This document shows, one piece after another, positions 1 through 8,381 of a stretch of 64,000 nt of DNA. The position numbers were made by a program, and so were the translations under genes. The notes under the pieces are model-generated. The model had not been told where the DNA came from. It did not search any database and saw only the letters and a list, made by a program, of their open reading frames with translations. Each line of letters starts with the position of its first letter. Within the stretch, counting starts at the first letter, position 1. The stretch comes from Pseudomonadota bacterium (lineage in GTDB: Bacteria > Pseudomonadota > Alphaproteobacteria > Rhizobiales > Devosiaceae). The stretch spans positions 169,859-233,858 of the forward strand of contig JAEWLC010000053.1 in the NCBI GenBank assembly GCA_023393475.1, written 5' to 3'.

Positions 1-1
1 C

Positions 2-1189
2 GGCTTCTTCTACGTTGGCCCCATCGACGGCCATAACCTCAACGACCTCATGGACGTGCTGCACAACGTGAAGCACCACGAGGGCGGCCCGGTGCTGGTG
101 CATGTCGTCACCAAGAAGGGGTATGGCTACGCGCCGGCCGAGAACTCCGCCGACAAGTACCACGGCGTCAACAAGTTCAACGTCATCACCGGCGCCCAGG
201 CAAAGCCCCAGTCGAACGCCCCGAGCTACACCTCGGTCTTCGCCCAGGCCCTGATCGCCGAGGCCAAGGCCGACGACCGTGTCGTCGCGGTGACGGCCGC
301 GATGCCGAACGGCACCGGCCTCGACAAGTTCGCCGAACTCTTCCCCACCCGCACCTTCGATGTCGGCATCGCCGAGCAGCATGCCGTGACCTTCGCGGCG
401 GGCATGGCGACCGAAGGCATGAAGCCGTTCGTCGCCATCTACTCGACCTTTCTGCAGCGCGCCTACGACCAGGTGATCCACGACGTCGCCGTGCAGGGCC
501 TGCCCGTGCGCTTCGCCATCGACCGCGCCGGCTATGTCGGCGCCGACGGCCCGACCCACGCCGGCAACTACGACAACGCCTATCTCGGCGCCATTCCCGG
601 CATGGTCATCATGGCTGCGGGCGACGAGGCGGAGCTGAAGCACATGGTGGCGACGGCCGCCGCCTATGACGAGGGCCCGATCGCCTTCCGCTACCCGCGC
701 GGCGATGGCCTCGGCGTCGACATGCCCGAGCGCGGCAGCGTGCTCGAAATCGGCAAGGGCCGCGTGCTGCGCGAGGGCAAGTCCGTCGCGCTGGTCAATT
801 TCGGCACCCGCCTCGGCGAGGCCATCGCCGCCGGCGAAAAGCTGATGGCCTATGGCCTCAACCCCACCATCGCCGACATGCGCTTTTTGAAGCCGCTCGA
901 CGAGAAGCTGCTGGCCCGCCTCGCCCATGAGCACGAGCTGCTCATCACCATCGAGGAGGGCGGCATCGGCGGCTTTGGCAGCCACGTCGCGAGTTTCCTC
1001 GCCACCAACGGCCTCCTCGACGGCAAGCTGAAATTCCGCCCGCTGATGCTGCCCGACACCTTTGTCGAGCAGGCCAGCGTCAACGACATGTACGCCGCCG
1101 CCGGGCTGGATCGCGCCGGCATCGTCACGACGACACTGACGACGCTGGGCATCGACGGCGAAAACGCGGCTAAGTCGACTCTCGCCTAG
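2..1189 (+). CDS. dxs: 1-deoxy-D-xylulose-5-phosphate synthase, C-terminal part (5' end outside window)
   Basis: Cytosolic thiamine-diphosphate enzyme that condenses pyruvate and glyceraldehyde 3-phosphate, the first step of the MEP isoprenoid pathway. The open frame runs from base 2 without a start, so about 245 N-terminal residues of a roughly 640-residue family are missing. The visible part (395 aa) begins with the family motif YVGPIDGHN, then has the transketolase pyrimidine-binding domain with DVGIAEQHAVTFAAGMA, which carries the catalytic Glu, and DRAGYVGADGPTHAG, followed by a transketolase C-terminal domain (GTRLGEAIAAGEKL, EEGGIGGFGSHV). The assignment is firm. No clear terminator follows within the next 60 bases. 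Confidence 0.97.
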   Translation, partial: GFFYVGPIDGHNLNDLMDVLHNVKHHEGGPVLVHVVTKKGYGYAPAENSADKYHGVNKFNVITGAQAKPQSNAPSYTSVFAQALIAEAKADDRVVAVTAAMPNGTGLDKFAELFPTRTFDVGIAEQHAVTFAAGMATEGMKPFVAIYSTFLQRAYDQVIHDVAVQGLPVRFAIDRAGYVGADGPTHAGNYDNAYLGAIPGMVIMAAGDEAELKHMVATAAAYDEGPIAFRYPRGDGLGVDMPERGSVLEIGKGRVLREGKSVALVNFGTRLGEAIAAGEKLMAYGLNPTIADMRFLKPLDEKLLARLAHEHELLITIEEGGIGGFGSHVASFLATNGLLDGKLKFRPLMLPDTFVEQASVNDMYAAAGLDRAGIVTTTLTTLGIDGENAAKSTLA

Positions 1190-1252
1190 GCCCACCTCCG
1201 AAACATTGACGCCCTGCTTTTCCGGCCGTTACTTATTGCCGAGAGATGGAGC

Positions 1253-1696
1253 TTGGGCCGCGCCGTGGATTCCCGACTTTCTGTTGTTCTCCATCCAAAT
1301 TGGAAGCATGTGCGGAATTCGAACGGCGCCTCGCTGTTCATGCGCCGATCACGACGCAACAACAACGCACTGCAGGTGAGCTGGACCAGTTGGAACCCTT
1401 CGGCTTCTGTGGCTATGGATCTTCCAGACGGGTTGACCCGCTGGATCGAACAACTGGGCGGCACTGATATCCAGCTCGCGACATCAGATCAGCCACATCG
1501 GCTAAGCTCTGCCGAGTTTCGCGCGGCAGACTTTGCATACTGTCGGGCATGGAACATTAAGCATGGAAACGCACTGATCAGCGTAACCTTCATCTGCGAC
1601 GAGCTCCCGACCGAGAAGGAGCTGCAAGAGGCGACTGGTATTGCGGAGACCCTGAGGCTCGAGCATGTGCCGAAAAAGAGATGGGGCTTCTTCTAG
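1253..1696 (+). CDS. Hypothetical protein (147 aa)
   Basis: I do not recognise this protein. It would start with TTG at 1253, preceded by GAGAG at 1241-1245 at a reasonable distance; an ATG at 1340 (MRRSRRNNNALQ) is an alternative start. The product is soluble-looking, with no signal peptide or membrane segment. It has an N-terminal Arg/Asn-rich stretch and a C-terminal half with a conserved-looking helix-strand pattern (AWNIKHGNALISVTFICDELPTEKEL). It lies in the same direction between dxs and an ATPase gene. The overlapping frame from 1246 lacks protein-like composition. Probably real but of unknown function; it could also be a degraded gene. Confidence 0.5.
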   Translation: MGRAVDSRLSVVLHPNWKHVRNSNGASLFMRRSRRNNNALQVSWTSWNPSASVAMDLPDGLTRWIEQLGGTDIQLATSDQPHRLSSAEFRAADFAYCRAWNIKHGNALISVTFICDELPTEKELQEATGIAETLRLEHVPKKRWGFF

Positions 1697-1768
1697 CTGC
1701 TGGTGACATCGTGTGTGTGAGGCCTTCCCGCCTCACCCCGGCGTATGAGAATCAGCTAACCAAATCCC

Positions 1769-3259
1769 ATGCAGGTCGCGATCGACATGGGTGTGGCGCA
1801 AGGTGGCGCCGAGGCGAAGCTCGATCTCGAGGAACTGCTCGCGACCCGCCTGCTCGTGCAAGGCAATTCCGGCTCCGGCAAGTCGCACCTGCTCCGGCGC
1901 CTGCTCGAACAGAGCGCCCCCTGGGTGCAGCAATGCATCGTCGATCCCGAGGGTGATTTCGTCACGCTTGCCGACAAGTATGGCCACCTCGTCGTCGATG
2001 CCTCTCGCTCGGAAAGCGAACTCACCACCATCGCCGCCCGCGTCCGTCAGCACCGTGTCTCGGTGGTGCTCAGCCTCGAAGGACTCGATGTCGAACAGCA
2101 GATGCGCTGCGCCGCCGCCTTCCTCGGCGGCCTCTTCGATGCCGATCGCGACTACTGGTATCCGATGCTCGTCGTCGTCGACGAAGCACAGCTCTTCGCC
2201 CCCGCCATCGCCGGCGAGGTCTCCGACGAAGCGCGAAAACTCTCGCTCGGCGCCATGACCAACCTGATGTGCCGCGGCCGCAAGCGCGGGCTCGCCGGCG
2301 TCATTGCCACGCAGCGGCTGGCGAAGCTCGCGAAAAACGTCGCCGCCGAGGCCTCCAACTTCCTGATGGGCCGCACCTTCCTCGATATCGACATGGCCCG
2401 CGCCGCCGACCTCCTCGGCATGGAGCGCCGTCAGGCCGAGATGTTCCGCGATCTGAACCGCGGCCACTTCGTCGCCCTTGGCCCCGCCATGTCGCGCCGC
2501 CCGCTACCCATGGTGATCGGCCCGGTCGAGACTTCCGCCCGCTCGTCGAGCCCCAAGCTGATGCCGCTGCCCGACGCGCCGGTGGATGCGAAGGAACTGA
2601 TCTTCGCCCCGGTGCCCGAGGCCCAGCGCCCGGTGCGCCGGCCGCCGCCACCTCCGCCACCCTCGACCAACGACCTGCTGGCCCAGTTGGTCCGCACGCA
2701 GTCGCCGCAGCCGCGCTCGGACGAGCCGGTGATCGACGAGGCCGAGCGCGATCGCGCCATCGACGATGTTATCCGTGAACTGCTCGAGGATCGCGACGCC
2801 GCCTATCGCTCGGTCGCGGTGCTGTACCAGGATTTCCTCGTCCGCTGCCGCATCCGCCGAGTGCCCGGCGAAGCACTGGCGCTGCCTGCCTTTCGGCGCA
2901 AGCTCGCCGTCGTTCGCGCCGGCGTTGCCGATGAGACGGCCCAGTCGGAAACCTGGAAGACCGCACTCGAGCTCTCCGCCCAGTTGGCCGACGATGTGCA
3001 GGGCGTGTTCCTCGTCCTGGCACGCGCGGCCGTCGAAGGCCTGCCCTGCCCGTCCGACGCCACCCTCGCCCGCGCCTACGGCACCCACTCGCCCGGCCGC
3101 GCCCGGCGGCTGCTGACCTATTTCGAGGAACGTGGCCTGCTTGTCGTCCGCATGGACCTGCGGAACCAGCGTATCGTCGCCTTCCCCGATCTCGGGGCGG
3201 AGACGGCACCAGGCAGCCCGGACGCACCGGACTACGACGAACGCTCCGCCGCCGAGTGA
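1769..3259 (+). CDS. HerA/FtsK-like P-loop ATPase (DUF87-type)
   Basis: A 496-residue protein with an N-terminal P-loop ATPase domain. Walker A is GNSGSGKSH at residues 32-40, Walker B is LVVVDEAQ at 134-141, and a conserved RGRKRGLAGVIATQR segment at about 169-183 resembles the sensor/arginine region of HerA and VirD4/FtsK-type translocases. A run of seven prolines (292-298) separates it from a helical C-terminal domain of about 190 residues. HerA-type ATPases move DNA or protein, often with NurA nucleases or as parts of conflict systems; no nuclease partner is encoded next to it. The start ATG at 1769 was chosen as the first codon before the domain; ATG at 1787 is also possible. The substrate is unknown. 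Confidence 0.8.
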   Translation: MQVAIDMGVAQGGAEAKLDLEELLATRLLVQGNSGSGKSHLLRRLLEQSAPWVQQCIVDPEGDFVTLADKYGHLVVDASRSESELTTIAARVRQHRVSVVLSLEGLDVEQQMRCAAAFLGGLFDADRDYWYPMLVVVDEAQLFAPAIAGEVSDEARKLSLGAMTNLMCRGRKRGLAGVIATQRLAKLAKNVAAEASNFLMGRTFLDIDMARAADLLGMERRQAEMFRDLNRGHFVALGPAMSRRPLPMVIGPVETSARSSSPKLMPLPDAPVDAKELIFAPVPEAQRPVRRPPPPPPPSTNDLLAQLVRTQSPQPRSDEPVIDEAERDRAIDDVIRELLEDRDAAYRSVAVLYQDFLVRCRIRRVPGEALALPAFRRKLAVVRAGVADETAQSETWKTALELSAQLADDVQGVFLVLARAAVEGLPCPSDATLARAYGTHSPGRARRLLTYFEERGLLVVRMDLRNQRIVAFPDLGAETAPGSPDAPDYDERSAAE

Positions 3260-3260
3260 C

Positions 3261-4035
3261 CTAGTCGTCCGGATGGCCCCAGAGGGCAAACACCCCACCG
3301 AGGCGCTGATGCTTGGGCTCAGCCGGATCCAGCTCCTCGCGCGGATCGGGCGCCCCGAGTTCCAGCGAGCTGTGAGCCGGCCGCCACCCGAGGTTCGATC
3401 CGCTTTCGACCGGCAACGGCGCCCTGGGGTTGTCTGAAATGCCGTAGACCACCCGGTAGCCAAGCGTTTCGGCATCGAGCGCCACCTCGACGAGGCCGGC
3501 AAGATCGTCGCGGTTGCACCAGAGCCGCGCTTCACGCGGCGTTGCAGGATTGCCCGCCGTGCTGATACGGATGCAGAGGCACTCGATGCCGAACTTGTCG
3601 AAGTAGAAGCGCGCCAGCGTCTCTCCGAAGACCTTCGACACGCCATAGAGCGTGTCGGGCCGCACCGGGGCGTCGGGCCCGAGCGGCAACTCGCTCGCCT
3701 CATACATGCCGACCACATGGTAGCTCGAGGCAAAGATCACGCGCCGCACGCCCGCCTGCCGAGCCGCTTTTGTAGGTCGCGGCGATGTTGGAGCCGAGGA
3801 TCTCCTCCCATCCCGCCTCCTTCGACTGCGCGCCGAAATGCACCACGGCGGAAATGCCGCCTGCCATCAGCCCATCCACCGCCGACCGGTCCGACAGGTC
3901 CGCGATCACGACCTCGCCGCCATCGGTGGGTGCCCGGATGTCGGTCGCGACAAATTCGCGGCCATGCTCCGCGAACCAGCGCCGCAGGTGCGTGCCAAGG
4001 GCGCCGGATGCTCCGGTCAGCAGGATTTTCGACAT
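3261..4035 (-). pseudogene. NAD-dependent epimerase/dehydratase (uronate dehydrogenase-like), single-base frameshift
   Basis: Short-chain/extended Rossmann protein. The N-terminal frame starts at ATG 4035 (MSKILLTGASGALGTH, a GxxGxxG NAD site) and reads to NIAATYK. The frame then breaks at a run of four A's (minus strand, plus positions 3768-3771). Reading one base fewer restores AARQAGVRRVIFASSYHVVG and the catalytic YGVSK, and the protein continues to LGWRP at its C-terminus, giving a product of about 257 aa. The order and spacing match bacterial uronate dehydrogenases (about 265 aa), which oxidise galacturonate or glucuronate. Either the gene is broken or the extra base is a sequencing error. 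The substrate is inferred from family resemblance only. Confidence 0.75.
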
Positions 4036-4293
4036 TGGGTTCCTCCGCTCGCGTGCAGAAGACCCGCCCCTTGCGCGCCGCGCAAGCCCCACCCTGGCGC
4101 CCGATCTGGCCGGTACTCCGCCGCCGAATAGCGGCGCGCTCTATCCCCGCTCCGCGCCTCCGGCGTTATTCTGCTTTGCCCAGCGGCGTCGGCCCTTTTT
4201 GCTTTCCTCTTAGTAGTTAAACGACTATTACACTGGGTGTATGTGGGCAATCTACTTGCTGCGGGACGGGGCGCGTCAACAGAGGGTAGAAAC

Positions 4294-5694
4294 ATGTCTG
4301 ATCTGGCACTATCGTCGTCTACATCCGGTTTTGGGCTTGATCCGGAATTTGCGGCAACGCTGGCCCTGGTACTCGCCGATTGCCGCGCTGCCGGCTACGA
4401 ATTTCGCGTTTCGCAGGGCCTGCGTACGCCCCAGACGCAGGCGGATTACTATTGCCGGTGGGAGAAGCGCTCGCCTGAGGACATCGACGCCAAGGCCACC
4501 GAGCTCGAGAGCAAGGGCGCGCCGTGGATCGCCGGATTGCTCCGGGCACGTCGCAAGATCAAGCGCCAGAAGGCCTGGCTGACGAATGCGATGCCGGGCG
4601 CCGGATGGCACCAGTGGGGCCTCGCCGCCGATTGCTACTGCTACCGCAACGGCAAGATGGTCGAGAGCGGCGACGACCCCTGCTACGCCTTCTACGCCAA
4701 CGCGGCGACGAAGCGCGGGCTGCGCGCCGGCCTCTACTTCTCTAGCCCCGATGCCGGCCACGTCCAGGGCCCGCAGGATTCCGGAGCATCCAACGTCTAT
4801 ACCTGGTCCAAGATCGACGCCGTCATGCGCGAGCGGTTCGGCGAAAAGCCCGCCATCCTCGAACCGACGACACCAAAAACCTTTGCCAACGGCGCCGCGC
4901 ACGACGAAGTCACCTTCGAAGTCGTGGTCGAGGCAGCGGCGGCAAAGGCGACCTATTCATTCTTCAAGAACGACCCCTCGCTGCAGTCGGCCCCGCTCGT
5001 TCCCTCCAAGCTGCGCAAGGCGCCGGGCAATGACCCAACCCTCAAGGCGATGGCGCAGGTCTACAATGCCACTGGCGGCCTGATCGAGGCCCTGGCGGCG
5101 CAGTTGCAGATCGATCCGGTGGCGATGCTGTCGGTGTGGCTGGTCGAAAGCAGCGGCACCGCCTTCACCCCCGGCAAGCCGATCATCCGCTTCGAGGTGC
5201 ACAAGTTCTGGAAATACTGGGGCCAGAAGAACCCGGCGCTGTTCGACCGGCATTTCCGCTTCGGCGGGCACGCCGGCGTCGGCGGCAAGTCGCACGAGAA
5301 CCATCAGTTCCGGCCATCGCCGACGGCGACGTGGGCAAAGTTCCACGGCAACCAGGACAAGGAATACGCGGTCCTGCGGTTCGCCGAGCAGTTGGGCGGA
5401 CGCGAGGCGGCCTGCCTCTCGGCAAGCTGGGGCGGCCCACAGGTCATGGGCTTCAACTACGGCACGCTGGGCTACCCGTCAGCGACGGCCATGGCCGACG
5501 CCTTCACTGCCAGCGAGCGCTGGCACGTGCTTGGCTTTGCCGATTTCTGCAACGCCAACAACCTGCTCGACGAGATCCGCGATAAGCAGTGGACCGCGTT
5601 CGGCACGGTCTACAACGGCAGCGCCCAGTATGGCGGCCGCATCGATCAGAACTACACCCGCCGCACCCAGTTCCTCGCCTTGCCGCTCGGCTGA
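4294..5694 (+). CDS. Two-domain peptidoglycan hydrolase: M15-type peptidase plus N-acetylmuramidase (DUF3380)
   Basis: A 466-residue protein starting at ATG 4294, behind AGAGGGTAG at 4281-4289; the frame is open further upstream but without a comparable ribosome site. The N-terminal half looks like an M15 (VanY/endolysin) peptidase: His106, Asp113 in GWHQWGLAAD and His156 in GHVQ are the expected zinc ligands. The C-terminal half (about 265-460) matches the N-acetylmuramidase DUF3380 family, with LSVWLVESSG carrying a likely catalytic Glu and GKPIIRFEVHKFW. There is no signal peptide. The architecture is that of a phage or gene-transfer-agent endolysin, yet no phage genes, holin or spanin are nearby. 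Confidence 0.82.
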   Translation: MSDLALSSSTSGFGLDPEFAATLALVLADCRAAGYEFRVSQGLRTPQTQADYYCRWEKRSPEDIDAKATELESKGAPWIAGLLRARRKIKRQKAWLTNAMPGAGWHQWGLAADCYCYRNGKMVESGDDPCYAFYANAATKRGLRAGLYFSSPDAGHVQGPQDSGASNVYTWSKIDAVMRERFGEKPAILEPTTPKTFANGAAHDEVTFEVVVEAAAAKATYSFFKNDPSLQSAPLVPSKLRKAPGNDPTLKAMAQVYNATGGLIEALAAQLQIDPVAMLSVWLVESSGTAFTPGKPIIRFEVHKFWKYWGQKNPALFDRHFRFGGHAGVGGKSHENHQFRPSPTATWAKFHGNQDKEYAVLRFAEQLGGREAACLSASWGGPQVMGFNYGTLGYPSATAMADAFTASERWHVLGFADFCNANNLLDEIRDKQWTAFGTVYNGSAQYGGRIDQNYTRRTQFLALPLG

Positions 5695-5708
5695 TCGCCA
5701 GCACAAAG

Positions 5709-5746
5709 CAAAAAGGGCCGCCCCTGCCGGGCGGCCCCATTTCTTT
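5709..5746. terminator. Bidirectional rho-independent terminator
   Basis: A perfect 9-bp stem, GGGCCGCCC (5715-5723) with GGGCGGCCC (5729-5737). It is flanked by AAAAA on the left, giving U5 for minus-strand transcripts of gapR, and by CATTTCTTTC on the right for the plus-strand hydrolase gene. It sits between the convergent ends of these two genes. Confidence 0.85.
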
Positions 5747-5760
5747 CGCGAGGCAGTCGC

Positions 5761-6033
5761 CTACTCGTCTTCGCTCGGCGCCGCCGCCATGCCGAGAGCG
5801 GTGAGGTAGAGCTCGAGCAGGGCTTCCTGCTCCATGCGCTCGGCATGGTCCTGCTTGCGGATCGACACGATCTTGCGCAGCACCTTGGTGTCGAAGCCGT
5901 TGCCCTTGGCCTCGGCATAGACTTCCTTGATATCACCGGCGATTGCCGCCTTTTCCTCTTCGAGCCGTTCGATGCGCTCGATGAAGGCCTTGATCTGGTC
6001 CTGGGCGACGCTATCGGGGGAGACGGTGGCCAT
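5761..6033 (-). CDS. gapR: GapR-family (DUF2312) nucleoid-associated protein
   Basis: A 90-residue protein, the usual size of DUF2312/UPF0335. In Caulobacter the family member GapR binds AT-rich, overtwisted DNA ahead of replication and transcription machinery and is needed for growth. The sequence shows the long helical coiled-coil core (QIKAFIERIERLEEEKAAIA) followed by the conserved AKGNGFDTKVLRKIVSIRKQD segment and a short acidic tail. The start ATG at 6033 sits behind a purine-rich stretch (GAAGAGGAATACC). It is followed by a strong terminator. Identification of the family is firm; the orthologous role is by family knowledge. Confidence 0.93.
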   Translation of the reverse strand: MATVSPDSVAQDQIKAFIERIERLEEEKAAIAGDIKEVYAEAKGNGFDTKVLRKIVSIRKQDHAERMEQEALLELYLTALGMAAAPSEDE

Positions 6034-6236
6034 AATGGTATTCCTCTTCGTTTCGGCCCCCGTTCAACCCGTTTGGGAGCGGCTGTTCAAGCCGATTTGA
6101 CTCCTATCCACACCGCGTCCGCCGACTGGTCCCGTATTTCCGCCAAAACCCTTCGATAGCGGTTGACAGCGGGCGGAGCGCTAAGCACAACACACCGCGC
6201 TGCAAACGATTTCAGGCTCCGAACCCGGAAGGTCCA

Positions 6237-6875
6237 TTGCGCTACATCCTGGCTATCGCAGGCGTGTTTGCCGCGGCGCTCGTGGCCGTGGCCATCTGGG
6301 CTGTGCTGCCGCGCACCGACAGCCTGCAGCAGGGCGCCGTGGCGCAGGAGCAGCCGCCCGCTGCCAATGCCGCGGCGGACGATACCGGCCAAGGCAGCTT
6401 CCGCGTCTGCAACGAGACCGCCAACAAGATCTCCGTCGCCTTCGGCTACCGTGCCGACAAGGGCTGGCAGTCGGAAGGCTGGTGGGTGGCCGAGCCGAAC
6501 AACTGCGTCACCATCTACCGCGGCAACCTCGAGGCGCGCCGCTACTACTACCTCTATGCCGCCGACGACGTGAGCGGCGGCTTCTGGGACGGCAGCGTGT
6601 TCATGTGCACGCGCGACGAGACCTTCACCATCTTTGGTGTCGAGGACTGCCTGGCGCGCGGCTACGAACGCACCGGCTTCTTCGAGGTCGACACTCACAA
6701 CCGCTCCGACTGGACCCTGCAGCTGACCGAAGGTGAAGTGGTCAGCGGCGAAACCGGGGCCAACGACGCAGTTCCGCTCGAGGGCGACTTGCCCTCGGAT
6801 ACCGAGATCCCGGCCGATGGCAGCGATGCGCCGGCAGATGACACTTCCACTGACGAAGGTGCAGATACTCAATGA
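6237..6875 (+). CDS. DUF1036 membrane-anchored or secreted protein
   Basis: A 212-residue protein beginning with TTG at 6237, preceded by GGAAGG at 6228-6232. An N-terminal hydrophobic segment (residues 3-24, YILAIAGVFAAALVAVAIW) is a signal anchor or signal peptide. A DUF1036 domain follows (about 52-165: FRVCNETANKISVAFGYR, GWWVAEPNNCVTIYRG, VFMCTRDETFTI), with several conserved Cys, Trp and Gly residues. The tail is acidic and low-complexity (Asp/Ala/Thr-rich). The stop overlaps the pyk start in ATGA (6872-6875), so the two genes are translationally coupled; this pairing may be conserved in related bacteria. Function unknown. Confidence 0.85.
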   Translation: MRYILAIAGVFAAALVAVAIWAVLPRTDSLQQGAVAQEQPPAANAAADDTGQGSFRVCNETANKISVAFGYRADKGWQSEGWWVAEPNNCVTIYRGNLEARRYYYLYAADDVSGGFWDGSVFMCTRDETFTIFGVEDCLARGYERTGFFEVDTHNRSDWTLQLTEGEVVSGETGANDAVPLEGDLPSDTEIPADGSDAPADDTSTDEGADTQ

Positions 6876-8308
6876 GACGCATGAGACGCGTAAAGATCGT
6901 TGCCACCCTGGGCCCGGCCTCCAACGATGAGGCCACGATCGAGAAGCTGGCGCGGGCTGGTGCGGACGTGTTCCGCATCAACATGAGCCACGCCAGCCAC
7001 GAACTGTTGAAGCAGACGGTCGGCTTCATTCGCAACGTCGAGGCCCGGCTGCATCATCCGCTCGGCATCCTCGTCGACCTGCAGGGCCCCAAGCTGCGCG
7101 TGGGCAATTTCCCCGAAGGCGCCGTCCAGCTCGTGTCCGGCGCCAAGTTCACGCTCGACAGCTCAGATACGCCGGGCACCGTCGACCGCGTCTTCCTGCC
7201 CCATCCGGAAATCCTCGAGTCCGTCTCGGTCGGTGACCGCCTGCTTCTCGACGACGGCAAGCTCCAGCTCCGCGCCACCAAGGTCGGCGGCGGCCAGGTC
7301 GAGACCGAGGTCATCTACGGCGGCAAGCTCAGCGACAAGAAGGGCGTCAGCCTTCCCGACACGCTGCTGCCGATGGGCGCGCTGACCGAGAAGGATCACG
7401 CCGACCTGCTCAAGGGCCTCGAAGCCGAAGCCGACTGGATCGCCGTCAGCTTCGTGCAGCGCCCCGAGGACATCATCGACATCCGCAAGGTGGTCCAGGG
7501 CCGTGCCGGCGTCATGGCGAAGATCGAGAAACCCCAGGCCGTCGAACGCCTCGAGGAGATCATCAAGCTCTGCGACGCCTTCATGGTGGCGCGCGGCGAT
7601 CTAGGCGTCGAAATGCCCCTCGAGCAGGTCCCGGGCCTCCAGAAGCGCATGATCCGTATCGCTCGCCGTTACGGCAAGCCCGTCGTGGTCGCGACCCAGA
7701 TGCTCGAATCGATGATCACCTCGCCGGTCCCGACCCGCGCCGAAGTCTCGGACGTCTCGATCGCCGTATTCGAAGGCGCCGATGCCGTCATGCTCTCGGC
7801 CGAAAGCGCCTCGGGCCAGTACCCGGTAGAAGCCGTGTCGATGATGAACAAGGTGGCCGTCGCCGTCGAAGGCGATTCCAACTACCGCGGCATCATCCGC
7901 GCCCAGTCGGCCGAACCCGAGGCGACCGCCGCCGACGCCATCTCGGCGGCCACGCGCCAGGTCGCCGAGACGCTCGATCTCGCCGCGATCGTCACCTACA
8001 CCTCGTCCGGCTCGACTGCCATCCGCGCCGCCCGCGAGCGGCCGAGCAAGCCGATTCTCGCCCTGTCGCCGAACCTCAGGACGGTGCGCCGCCTCTCGGT
8101 GGTCTGGGGCGTCCACTGCGTCGAGAGCCCCGATGCCGTGAACCTCGAGGACATGGTCGACCGCGCCTGCGTGATCTCCTACCAGGAGGGCCTCGCCCGC
8201 CCCGGCGACCGCATCGCCATCACCGCCGGCATCCCGCTCGGCACTCCGGGCGCGACCAACATGCTGCGCATCGCCTTCGTCCGCCAGGACGGCGCCGGCT
8301 CGTCGTAA
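6872..8308 (+). CDS. pyk: Pyruvate kinase
   Basis: A cytosolic glycolytic enzyme that transfers phosphate from phosphoenolpyruvate to ADP. At 478 aa it has the normal bacterial length. Landmarks in order: RVKIVATLGPASND at the N-terminus, FRINMSHAS, the beta-barrel inserted B-domain, the catalytic GVMAKIEKPQAVE with the active-site Lys, VARGDLGVEMP, and ATQMLESMI followed by ADAVMLSAESASGQYPVEAV. Start at ATG 6872 overlaps the upstream DUF1036 stop by four bases; ATG 6881 is a second in-frame option. A strong hairpin follows the stop. Confidence 0.97.
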   Translation: MRRMRRVKIVATLGPASNDEATIEKLARAGADVFRINMSHASHELLKQTVGFIRNVEARLHHPLGILVDLQGPKLRVGNFPEGAVQLVSGAKFTLDSSDTPGTVDRVFLPHPEILESVSVGDRLLLDDGKLQLRATKVGGGQVETEVIYGGKLSDKKGVSLPDTLLPMGALTEKDHADLLKGLEAEADWIAVSFVQRPEDIIDIRKVVQGRAGVMAKIEKPQAVERLEEIIKLCDAFMVARGDLGVEMPLEQVPGLQKRMIRIARRYGKPVVVATQMLESMITSPVPTRAEVSDVSIAVFEGADAVMLSAESASGQYPVEAVSMMNKVAVAVEGDSNYRGIIRAQSAEPEATAADAISAATRQVAETLDLAAIVTYTSSGSTAIRAARERPSKPILALSPNLRTVRRLSVVWGVHCVESPDAVNLEDMVDRACVISYQEGLARPGDRIAITAGIPLGTPGATNMLRIAFVRQDGAGSS

Positions 8309-8333
8309 GCGCCCGAAAACCTGCTATCAATTC

Positions 8334-8363
8334 CGGCCTCCCCGTCCACGGGGAGGCCGTTAC
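8334..8363 (+). terminator. Hairpin terminator after pyk
   Basis: A perfect 10-bp stem CGGCCTCCCC/GGGGAGGCCG with a 6-base loop (8334-8359), followed by only a moderate T stretch (TTACTCATTTG). It separates pyk from the M20 dipeptidase gene, whose ATG lies at 8382. Confidence 0.65.
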
Positions 8364-8381
8364 TCATTTGAGAGAAGATCG

